Source: Mariniflexile litorale
GTDB lineage: Bacteria > Bacteroidota > Bacteroidia > Flavobacteriales > Flavobacteriaceae
Assembly: GCF_031128465.2 (NCBI RefSeq)
Contig: NZ_CP155618.1
Span: 1,063,501-1,127,500 of the forward strand
Reading direction: 5' to 3'
Length of the DNA stretch: 64,000 nt
The notes beneath the pieces are model-generated. The model did not search any database. It was not told the origin of the DNA and saw only the letters and a list, made by a program, of their open reading frames with translations. Each line of letters starts with the position of its first letter. Positions within the stretch are counted from its first letter, which is position 1. Positions 51,144 through 58,386 of this stretch are shown piece by piece. The translations under genes and the position numbers were made by a program.

Positions 51144-53243
51144 AACCACTTTGTTTTCAAGCTTAGTATCTACAGATCTAAAAGCTCTTACTTTTTCTAA
51201 AAACTGGTTTGCACTTGTTATATAATTTGACGCAAAGGCTTCTGTAGGTGCATTTTTATTTATTTGATAAATTAAATCTGAAAAAGAAGTTCCTAAATTT
51301 AGTTTTCCACTTTCAACAAATAATTCATCAAACTGACTTACAATACCTGCATGTGTATTGGTGCTTTTGTTTTCAGCAAGCAACATCGCTTTTGCTGAGT
51401 TCACCATAGAGGTATATGCATGATAAATAGCACTTGAATACACTTTCTCGTTGAATGATTTTTGAGCATTTTCAATTTTCTCTTCACTCTCTAAAAATAA
51501 TGTGGCAATTAAATCGATAACCACGCCAGCACATTCGCCAATACCAATTGCTTTTTCATATTTTTCTTCCTCTCCCCAATCAATAAAATCTTCTTGAGTT
51601 AAGTTTGAAACATCTTGAAGATCGTTTAATAAATCATAAAAATATCTGTCGCCAGTTACTTTATAATACTCTACAAACTTCTTACCATCAGCATTTGCTT
51701 CATAATCATTTAAAATTCTGCGTAAAGCTTCTGGTCCTCTTCTACTTGGTACTTTTACTACTTTATCAGAAAACAAACCATTTCCATTCCCTAAATTCCC
51801 ACCACCTAATAATACTTGTAACGCTGGTGCTACTAATTTATCTGGTGTACGAACAGACATCCCTTGAAAACCAATATTTGCCATATTGTGTTGTCCACAA
51901 GCATTCATACAACCACTAATTTTTATAACTACATCGTCATTTTTCAAATACTGTGGGTATTCTGCTTTTATAACACGTTCTAACTCATCTGCAATACCTG
52001 TACTACTTGCTATACCTAAATTACAGGTATCGGTTCCAGGACATGCTGTAATATCTACTGCTTTGTTATAACCTGCTTCAACGAAGCCTAATTTTTCTAA
52101 TTCTGTATAGAAAAAAGATACTAAATCTTCTTTTACAAAAGGAATTACTATATTTTGACGCAACGACAAACGAATTTCGCCTGCTGCATATTTTTCTACT
52201 AAATCGGCTAACAAACGTGCTTTATCTGTGTAAAAATCACCTAAAAGCACTTTAATACCAATAGCCACAAAACCTTCCTGTTTTTGAGGAATCAAGTTGG
52301 TTGATTTCCACAAATCAAAAGCAGATTGATCTTTAATTTCTACTTGAGGAGCTTCAACAGATACTGGTTTTGAAGCTTCATAAGCATCAGCATCAATAAC
52401 AACTGTTTTAAACTCAATTGCTTTTTGTTCTGCTTCAACCAATTCTTTAAAGGCATCTAAACCGATGTCTTTAATTAAGAATTTCATTCTTGCTTTTGCA
52501 CGACTTTTACGTTCGCCATAACGATCGAAAACACGCACGACACCTTCCATTAATGGAATGATTTTATCTGAAGGTAAAAAGCTATATAACTCATCTGCAT
52601 GACGTGGTTGCGACCCTAAGCCACCACCAATCATCACTTTAAAACCACGAACTCCATTTTCGATTTTGGTTATAAAACCTAAATCGTGCATATATGAAAG
52701 TCCTGTATCTTCATCAGAAGATGAAAAAGACACTTTGAACTTACGCCCCATTTCTTGACAGATAGGATTTCTTAAGAAGAAACGAAATAACGCATCGGCA
52801 TATGGTGACACATCGAAAGGTTCATCTACATCAATTCCTGCTAGTTCTGAAGCCGTTACATTACGAACCGTGTTTCCACAAGCTTCTCTTAAGGTAATTC
52901 CGTCTTTATCCAATTCAGACCACAATTCTGGTGTTCTATTTAAATCAACATAATGAATTTGGATATCTTGACGGGTTGTAATATGTAAACGACCACGAGA
53001 ATATTCATCAGACACGTCTGAGATTCTACGTAACTGATTACTTTTTACTTTTCCGTAAGGCAATTTAATACGAATCATTTGTACGCCTTCCTGACGCTGA
53101 CCGTAAATACCACGTGCTAAACGAAGACTTCTAAATTTTTCTTCATCGATCTTGCCTGTATTGAATAACTCAATTTTTTTAGATAATTCTAAAATTTCGT
53201 TTTCAACAACTGGATTTTCTATTTCTGTTCTAAAACTTTGCAT
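51141..53243 (-). CDS. Siroheme sulfite (nitrite/sulfite) reductase with C-terminal HEPN domain
   Basis: A 700-residue protein. Residues about 1-560 are a hemoprotein sulfite reductase: two ferredoxin-like halves (RIKLPYGKVKSNQLRRIS), the siroheme region, and four [4Fe-4S] Cys at 401, 407, 445 and 449 (TACPGTDTCNLG, ISGCMNACGQHN). Residues about 575-690 are a helical HEPN-type domain (YSSAIYHAYTSMVNSAKAML), an unusual addition to a core metabolic enzyme. The ATG at 53243 is chosen over a GTG three codons upstream inside a repeat. It reduces sulfite to sulfide, probably with ferredoxin. The role of HEPN is unknown. Confidence 0.88.
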   Translation of the reverse strand: MQSFRTEIENPVVENEILELSKKIELFNTGKIDEEKFRSLRLARGIYGQRQEGVQMIRIKLPYGKVKSNQLRRISDVSDEYSRGRLHITTRQDIQIHYVDLNRTPELWSELDKDGITLREACGNTVRNVTASELAGIDVDEPFDVSPYADALFRFFLRNPICQEMGRKFKVSFSSSDEDTGLSYMHDLGFITKIENGVRGFKVMIGGGLGSQPRHADELYSFLPSDKIIPLMEGVVRVFDRYGERKSRAKARMKFLIKDIGLDAFKELVEAEQKAIEFKTVVIDADAYEASKPVSVEAPQVEIKDQSAFDLWKSTNLIPQKQEGFVAIGIKVLLGDFYTDKARLLADLVEKYAAGEIRLSLRQNIVIPFVKEDLVSFFYTELEKLGFVEAGYNKAVDITACPGTDTCNLGIASSTGIADELERVIKAEYPQYLKNDDVVIKISGCMNACGQHNMANIGFQGMSVRTPDKLVAPALQVLLGGGNLGNGNGLFSDKVVKVPSRRGPEALRRILNDYEANADGKKFVEYYKVTGDRYFYDLLNDLQDVSNLTQEDFIDWGEEEKYEKAIGIGECAGVVIDLIATLFLESEEKIENAQKSFNEKVYSSAIYHAYTSMVNSAKAMLLAENKSTNTHAGIVSQFDELFVESGKLNLGTSFSDLIYQINKNAPTEAFASNYITSANQFLEKVRAFRSVDTKLENKVV

Positions 53244-53275
53244 TTTCCCCACCCGACCTCCCCAAAGGGAAGGAG
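53244..53275 (-). repeat. GC-rich start-codon-adjacent repeat (sulfite reductase)
   Basis: On the minus strand, CTCCTTCCCTTTGGGGAGG then TCGGGTGGGGAAA ends directly before the ATG. CTCC..TTT..GGGGAG can fold into a hairpin. Best-preserved copy of the family in the window. Confidence 0.65.
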
Positions 53276-53317
53276 CACTTTACTGGGTCATTTTTTAGTT
53301 AAACTTTTATTTTATAA

Positions 53318-53351
53318 TTTCTCCTAATTCCCATTAAGGGTTAGGGGATTA
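53318..53351 (-). repeat. GC-rich repeat at the cysN stop codon
   Basis: On the minus strand, TAATCCCCTAACCCTTAATG then GGAATTAGGAGAAA starts at the cysN stop codon. It is a diverged, AT-shifted copy with CCCCTAACCC and TTAGGAG halves. Confidence 0.4.
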
Positions 53352-54596
53352 TTGAATAAAACCTGCTCCAACCGTGTTGTTATTCTGAGTATCAATTAGA
53401 ATGAACGATCCGTTTGTTCTGTGATTTTTAAATTGATCAAAGAAAAGTGGCTTATTGAATTTAAAGGTTACCGAAGCAATATCGTTCACACCCAAACCTT
53501 TTACATTTTTATCGATACCTGAATAATCTGGGTTTATTTTATGGTTGATAGTTTCAACTTTTGCTAATACTTTGTTTACACCATGTTGCAACACATATTT
53601 TGAACCAACCTCTAAAGGCGTTGAATCCATCCAGCAAATATTAGCTGTAAATTGTTTATCGATGGTAGGCAAATCATTTTCTAAAACAATCATATCCCCT
53701 CTGCTTACATTAATATCATTTTCTAAAGTGATAGTAACAGACGAACGTCTTGAAGCGGTTTGATATTTTTCATCATAGAAATAAATATCTTTAATTTTCG
53801 ATCTTGTTTTTGATGGCAATACTAAAATGTTGTCGCCAACACTTAACTCGCCGCCATATACTTTACCAGCATACCCTCTAAAATCGTGAAAATCTTCCGT
53901 TTTTGGACGAATCACATATTGCACAGGGAAACGTGGTGTACCCACATTATAAATATCTTTTTTATCTAATTGCTCTAAATGTTCTAATAAGGCTTCACCT
54001 TTATACCAAGACATTTTATCAGATTTATTTACAACATTATCTCCTTTTAAAGCACTTACAGGAATGAACGTGATTTTCTGATCTTGGTAATCTCTCTTAC
54101 TCATTAATTCAGAGAAATCTGCTTTGATTTTATTATAAACCTCTTCAGAATAATCAACCAAATCCATTTTATTGATAGCTACAACAACATCTTTAACTCT
54201 TAATAAATTATTGATAAAGAAGTGACGGTTGGTTTGCTCAATAACGCCTTTTCTAGCATCAATTAAAATGATAGATGCTTGCGATGTTGAAGCCCCTGTA
54301 ACCATGTTACGTGTATATTCCACGTGACCAGGTGTATCGGCAATAATGTAACTTTTTTTCGCTGTTGAAAAATATATGTGCGCCACATCAATAGTAATAC
54401 CTTGTTCTCTTTCTGCCACTAATCCATCGGTTGCCAATGAAAAATCTAAGTAATCATATCCTTTTTGCTTACTTGTTTTTTCTATAGCTTCTAACTTATC
54501 GGTCGTTAATGATTTTGTATCGTAAAGTATACGCCCAATTAAGGTACTTTTCCCATCATCTACACTTCCTGCTGTTGCAATTTTTAATACTTCCAT
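53349..54596 (-). CDS. cysN: Sulfate adenylyltransferase subunit 1
   Basis: A 415-residue GTPase subunit of ATP sulfurylase. GTP motifs are GSVDDGKSTLIGRILYDTKS, ADTPGHVEYTRNM and AINKMDLVDY, followed by EF-Tu-like domains 2 and 3. At 415 residues it has no fused APS kinase (CysC) domain, unlike NodQ-type proteins. GTP hydrolysis drives APS synthesis with CysD, encoded upstream. The gap between cysN and cysD holds a heptad repeat. Confidence 0.95.
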   Translation of the reverse strand: MEVLKIATAGSVDDGKSTLIGRILYDTKSLTTDKLEAIEKTSKQKGYDYLDFSLATDGLVAEREQGITIDVAHIYFSTAKKSYIIADTPGHVEYTRNMVTGASTSQASIILIDARKGVIEQTNRHFFINNLLRVKDVVVAINKMDLVDYSEEVYNKIKADFSELMSKRDYQDQKITFIPVSALKGDNVVNKSDKMSWYKGEALLEHLEQLDKKDIYNVGTPRFPVQYVIRPKTEDFHDFRGYAGKVYGGELSVGDNILVLPSKTRSKIKDIYFYDEKYQTASRRSSVTITLENDINVSRGDMIVLENDLPTIDKQFTANICWMDSTPLEVGSKYVLQHGVNKVLAKVETINHKINPDYSGIDKNVKGLGVNDIASVTFKFNKPLFFDQFKNHRTNGSFILIDTQNNNTVGAGFIQ

Positions 54597-54603
54597 TTTA
54601 TTT

Positions 54604-54690
54604 TTTGCTTTATGCTTTAGGCTTTACGCTTTAAGCATTTTAAACTTATCTTAATTTTTATTTGGCTTACGGCTTAAAACCTAAAGCTTA
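54604..54690. repeat. GCTTTA heptad array and partner inverted copy
   Basis: Four tandem 7-mers of the form nGCTTTA (TGCTTTA-TGCTTTA-GGCTTTA-CGCTTTA type) occupy about 54605-54635. Downstream, GCTTAAAACCTAAAGC (about 54671-54688) provides the inverse complement of GCTTTAGG. It fills most of the cysN-cysD spacer, so it is transcribed with the operon. Confidence 0.5.
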
Positions 54691-54701
54691 TTGCCTATAG
54701 C

Positions 54702-55607
54702 TTAGAAATACCCTTGCTGCTTACGTTTTTCCATCGCTGCTTCTGAACGTTTATCGTCAATACGAGCACCACGCTCTGAAATAGTAGAATCTCTAATTTC
54801 TTCAACTACTTTAGAAATTGTAGCTGCTTCTGATAATACAGCAGCCGTACAACTCATATCGCCAACGGTTCTAAAACGCACCATTTCCTCAATCACTTCT
54901 TCGCTAGCATCTCTATAAACAACTTCATCTTCTGCAGACCAAATCATGCCATCTCTTAAGAATACTTTGCGTTTATGAGCAAAATAGATAGAAGGTATTT
55001 CGATATTTTCTTGTTGTATATAAGACCACACGTCTAACTCTGTCCAGTTTGAAATAGGAAAACAACGTACATTTTGACCTAAATTAATTTGACCATTTAA
55101 CATATCAAATAACTCTGGACGTTGGTTTTTTTCATCCCATTGTCCAAAATCGTCACGTACAGAAAAAATACGCTCTTTAGCTCTTGCTTTTTCTTCATCA
55201 CGACGCGCACCGCCTATACAAGCATCAAACTTAAATTCTTCGATAGCATCTAAAAGTGTGGTTGTTTGAAGTTGGTTTCTACTTGCGTATCTACCAGTTT
55301 CTTCTTTTACTTTACCTTCGTCAATAGAATCTTGTACATTTCTAACAATTAACTCTAAACCTAATTCTTTAACCAGTCGATCTCTAAATTCAATAGTTTC
55401 AGGAAAATTGTGACCTGTATCAATATGCATTAAAGGAAACGGAATTTTAGCAGGATAGAATGCTTTTACCGCCAATCTCACCAATGTGATAGAATCTTTT
55501 CCTCCAGAAAACAACAATACAGGTTTTTCAAACTGTGCCGCTACTTCTCTAATAATGTATATCGCTTCATTTTCTAATGAATTAATATCGTAAGTGTCTT
55601 TATTCAT
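54702..55607 (-). CDS. cysD: Sulfate adenylyltransferase subunit 2
   Basis: A 301-residue PP-loop ATPase subunit of ATP sulfurylase. The pyrophosphatase loop LLFSGGKDSITLVRLAVKAF is near the N-terminus; ACIGGARRDEEKARAKERIF and RCFPISNWTELDVW are further family blocks. The ATG at 55607 gives MNKDTYDINSLENEAIYIIR, the usual start; a GTG seven codons upstream is rejected. It catalyses the adenylyl transfer from ATP to sulfate with CysN. Confidence 0.96.
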   Translation of the reverse strand: MNKDTYDINSLENEAIYIIREVAAQFEKPVLLFSGGKDSITLVRLAVKAFYPAKIPFPLMHIDTGHNFPETIEFRDRLVKELGLELIVRNVQDSIDEGKVKEETGRYASRNQLQTTTLLDAIEEFKFDACIGGARRDEEKARAKERIFSVRDDFGQWDEKNQRPELFDMLNGQINLGQNVRCFPISNWTELDVWSYIQQENIEIPSIYFAHKRKVFLRDGMIWSAEDEVVYRDASEEVIEEMVRFRTVGDMSCTAAVLSEAATISKVVEEIRDSTISERGARIDDKRSEAAMEKRKQQGYF

Positions 55608-55681
55608 AATCTTATTTTTTCTCGTCACGACTGTTTTCTGATGTGTGACTTTCTACTTTTTAACTTTTACTTTAAACTTAA

Positions 55682-56317
55682 TTAAGCATGTAATCCACAC
55701 TCTCTATTTTCTAAAGCTTTTGTTGGATCAAAATATTTAAATTCGTTTGGTAATTTATTTTCTTCTAGATATGTATCCAAATCGGCATCCGACCAATAGT
55801 AAAACGGACTCACTTTTAAAACACCATCTTTACTTACACTAAAAATACCGATGCTATCTCTAAAAGCGGTTTGCCCTTGACGTAGGTTTGTAAACCATAC
55901 TTTTGGCTTGTGTTCTTCCATAGCACGTTTAAAAGGCTCTAACTTCACTTGTTCTGTAAATAAAGCGTGCTCTGGAGCATCTACACTTGGAATTCCCATA
56001 ACTACATCTCTGTGAGAAGACGTTTGTTTTGGCACATACAAAAACACATTTAAGTTTAAATCTTTAATTACTTTTTCGGCGTGTCTATATGTTTGCGGTG
56101 TGTTGTAACCTGTATCGCACCAAACCACGGGAATGGCACTTTCTACAGAAGCCACAGCATGCAAAATAGCCGCTTCATAAGGTCTAAAGTTTGTTGTTAC
56201 TACCGCTTTTTTATTAAGTTCAAAAGCCTTCTGGATAATTTCTGATGGCTTGGCGTCTTTTAAAAGCGTATTTAATTCGTTTATTTTCTCTTGCGTTATC
56301 ATCTCTATTTTCCCCAT
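55682..56317 (-). CDS. cysH: Phosphoadenylyl-sulfate reductase
   Basis: A 211-residue (or 206 from ATG 56302) PAPS/APS reductase. The PP-loop-like N-terminal region leads to VVWCDTGYNTPQTYRHAEKV, and the catalytic Cys is in the C-terminal ENRECGLHA. Only two Cys are present, so the CC and CxxC pairs that bind a [4Fe-4S] cluster in APS-type reductases are missing. That would predict PAPS as substrate, although no APS kinase gene lies in this cluster. The start overlaps the upstream gene by about 13 bp if the first ATG is used. Confidence 0.92.
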   Translation of the reverse strand: MGKIEMITQEKINELNTLLKDAKPSEIIQKAFELNKKAVVTTNFRPYEAAILHAVASVESAIPVVWCDTGYNTPQTYRHAEKVIKDLNLNVFLYVPKQTSSHRDVVMGIPSVDAPEHALFTEQVKLEPFKRAMEEHKPKVWFTNLRQGQTAFRDSIGIFSVSKDGVLKVSPFYYWSDADLDTYLEENKLPNEFKYFDPTKALENRECGLHA

Positions 56318-56568
56318 TTAATGTTATTCCAAATACGTTCGTGAAAGAAGTACAATACCATTTTTGTAACTACCTCAACACCACCAATCAAAAGCGCTGT
56401 ATCCAACTTTCCTGTAACAATCCAAGAAATTATCATGGTATCTATAGTTCCTACAATTCTCCAACTAATAGACTTTACAATACTTCTTAGCGGCTTCTCT
56501 TTAGCGCTATCCGTCTTAAAGGACGTTTTCTCGTTTTGATTTGAATTTGTTAACACTTGATCAATCAT
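56305..56568 (-). CDS. DUF2061 small membrane protein
   Basis: An 87-residue protein with an N-terminal soluble part and a membrane part (SISWRIVGTIDTMIISWIVT, then LLIGGVEVVTKMVLYFFHER). RSIxKxISWRxxGTxDT is the DUF2061 signature. Such genes commonly lie in front of sulfate-assimilation genes in Bacteroidota; a role in sulfate uptake or in membrane support is suspected. It is the first gene of the cysH-cysD-cysN transcript and has a clear promoter. Confidence 0.82.
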   Translation of the reverse strand: MIDQVLTNSNQNEKTSFKTDSAKEKPLRSIVKSISWRIVGTIDTMIISWIVTGKLDTALLIGGVEVVTKMVLYFFHERIWNNIKWGK

Positions 56569-56589
56569 TTTACTTGCTATTATATTAAT

Positions 56590-56641
56590 CCTATCGATTT
56601 AGTAGGGAATGCAAATTTAAAACTTTTTGCTACAAATCAAA
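56590..56641 (-). promoter_or_regulatory. Promoter of the cysH operon with CCTA-N9-TAGG motif
   Basis: On the minus strand, TTTG (56641-56638), an 18-base spacer and TAAATTTG (56619-56612) form a good promoter. CCTACTAAATCGATAGG (56606-56590), a CCTA-N9-TAGG inverted repeat, covers the expected start site. The same spaced motif occurs upstream of metZ (58272-58288). It is a candidate operator for the Rrf2 regulator. Confidence 0.6.
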
Positions 56642-56663
56642 CTATAATTTAATTTTTTTTCAT

Positions 56664-57077
56664 TCATCTATCGGACAGGTCCTTTAAAGTCGTATTCTTA
56701 AAGACTTCAAGTGTACTATCTCGTACTTGAATCATAAGCTTATTAACACTGCAAAGATTTTCGTCAGGACAATCATCACACTTTTCATAAAAATTCAGAC
56801 TTACACAAGGCACCATCGCAATAGGACCTTCTAGAACACGCATTACCTCGGTCATTAAAACTTCCGAAGGATCCTTTCTTAAATAATAGCCACCATGCTT
56901 TCCTTTTTTAGAACCTAAAATGCCTGTTTTTCTTAAGCTAAGTAAAATACTTTCTAAAAATTTCTGAGGTATTTGTTCGCTTCTAGCAATTTCTCCTACT
57001 TGTACTGGCATATCACTTCCGCTTCTGGCTATGAAAGTAAGGGCTTTTAATCCGTATTTTGTTTTTTTAGATAGCAT
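56664..57077 (-). CDS. Rrf2-family transcriptional regulator
   Basis: A 137-residue winged-helix regulator. The N-terminus MLSKKTKYGLKALTFIARSG and the wing KKGKHGGYYLRKDPSEVLMT are typical of Rrf2. Four Cys in CVSLNFYEKCDDCPDENLCS could hold an iron-sulfur cluster or sense thiols. It lies 13 bp after metZ and upstream of the cysH operon on the same strand, in the arrangement of the cysteine-metabolism regulators CymR and CysR. It probably senses cysteine or the O-acetylserine state and controls the flanking sulfur genes. Confidence 0.88.
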   Translation of the reverse strand: MLSKKTKYGLKALTFIARSGSDMPVQVGEIARSEQIPQKFLESILLSLRKTGILGSKKGKHGGYYLRKDPSEVLMTEVMRVLEGPIAMVPCVSLNFYEKCDDCPDENLCSVNKLMIQVRDSTLEVFKNTTLKDLSDR

Positions 57078-57090
57078 GATGCGAAGGTAA

Positions 57091-58257
57091 TTAATTTAAA
57101 GCTTGCTTCAAGTCGGAAATAATATCATCAATATGCTCTAAACCAACTGAAACTCTCACCAAACCATCTGTGATCCCTGCCGCAGCTTTTACTTCAGCTT
57201 CTACTTTAGCGTGTGTAGTGCTCGCTGGGTGCGTTACTATGGTTCTTGTATCTCCTAAATTGGCAGATAATGAACACATTTTAATGGCATCTAGAAAAGA
57301 TCTTCCGCCTTCTAAACCACCTTTTACCTCAAAAGCTATTATATTACCACCTAATAACATTTGCTTTTTCGCTATGTTGTATTTAGGATGCGACTTTAAA
57401 AATGGATATTTTACCCATTGCACTTTAGGATGCGCTTCTAAAAATGTTGCTAATTTTAGCGCATTTTCACAATGTTTATCAGTTCTAACAGCTAAAGTTT
57501 CTAATGATTTTGACAACACCCATGCATTAAAAGGACTCATGGAAGGCCCTGTAAGTCTTGCAAATAAATAGATTTCTCTAATCAATTCTTTTTTTCCAAC
57601 CGTAACACCTCCAAGAACTCTCCCTTGTCCGTCCATTAACTTGGTGGCAGAATGAATCACCAAATCAGCACCATATTTTATAGGTTGTTGTAAATAAGGT
57701 GTTGCAAAACAATTATCGATCACCAACAAGATCTTGTGTTTTTTACAAATAGCATTTAGGTATTCTAAATCCAACACGTCAACACCTGGGTTGGTTGGTG
57801 TTTCTGCATATAAAAACTTGGTATTTGGTTTAATTAAACTTTCAATGGTTTCAACTTCATTTACATTAAAATAAGAACACTCTATATTCCATTTAGGAAA
57901 GTATTTTGTAAACAAACCATGAGTAGCCCCAAATACAGAACTACACGACACTACGTGATCTCCCGCATCTAATAATGTTGCAAAGGTTGAAAAAACAGCA
58001 GCCATACCACTAGCAAAAGCAAAACCAGCTTCTGCCCCCTCCATTAAGCACACTTTATCTACAAATTCGTTAACATTAGGATTACTGTAACGGCTGTACA
58101 GATCGCGTTGCTTTTCTTCTGCAAAAGATGCTCGCATTTCTTCAGCATCATCAAAAACAAATCCTGATGTTAAATATAATGGCACCGAATGCTCAGAAAA
58201 CTGAGTTGTTTCAGATTGTGTTCTTACGGCTAAAGTTTCAAATTTTTTATTACTCAT
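57091..58257 (-). CDS. metZ: O-succinyl/O-acetylhomoserine sulfhydrylase (MetZ type)
   Basis: A 388-residue PLP enzyme of the Cys/Met metabolism family. The PLP Lys lies in LVIHSATKLMDGQGRVLGGV; DGQGR is characteristic of MetZ. The family blocks YAETPTNPGVDVLDLEYLNA and SVGLEHIDDIISDLKQALN are present. It adds sulfide to an acylated homoserine, giving homocysteine directly. It lies upstream of the Rrf2 gene. MetY is present in the same region, so two sulfhydrylases coexist. Cystathionine gamma-synthase activity cannot be excluded. Confidence 0.83.
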   Translation of the reverse strand: MSNKKFETLAVRTQSETTQFSEHSVPLYLTSGFVFDDAEEMRASFAEEKQRDLYSRYSNPNVNEFVDKVCLMEGAEAGFAFASGMAAVFSTFATLLDAGDHVVSCSSVFGATHGLFTKYFPKWNIECSYFNVNEVETIESLIKPNTKFLYAETPTNPGVDVLDLEYLNAICKKHKILLVIDNCFATPYLQQPIKYGADLVIHSATKLMDGQGRVLGGVTVGKKELIREIYLFARLTGPSMSPFNAWVLSKSLETLAVRTDKHCENALKLATFLEAHPKVQWVKYPFLKSHPKYNIAKKQMLLGGNIIAFEVKGGLEGGRSFLDAIKMCSLSANLGDTRTIVTHPASTTHAKVEAEVKAAAGITDGLVRVSVGLEHIDDIISDLKQALN

Positions 58258-58271
58258 ATTTTTATATTTTG

Positions 58272-58288
58272 CCTAGACCCTGCATAGG
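58272..58288 (-). promoter_or_regulatory. CCTA-N9-TAGG motif upstream of metZ
   Basis: On the minus strand, CCTATGCAGGGTCTAGG has the same CCTA-N9-TAGG spacing as the motif at the cysH operon start. It is 15 bases before the metZ ATG. It is a candidate operator; no -7 box was found next to it. Confidence 0.4.
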
Positions 58289-58327
58289 TATTTCCTCCAA
58301 TTCTATTTTAAAGCTTTAAAAGCTTCT

Positions 58328-58373
58328 AAGTTTCAAAGTCACAAAGCTTTATCTCTTAACGACTTTGAAACTT
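58328..58373. repeat. AAGTTTCAAAGTC inverted repeat
   Basis: AAGTTTCAAAGTC (58328-58340) and GACTTTGAAACTT (58361-58373) are exact reverse complements over 13 bp, with a 20-base spacer that itself contains CACAAAGC. The flanking CTTTGCGACTT is another copy of the half unit. It lies between metZ and the fused gene. Confidence 0.6.
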
Positions 58374-58386
58374 TGCGACTTATAAC

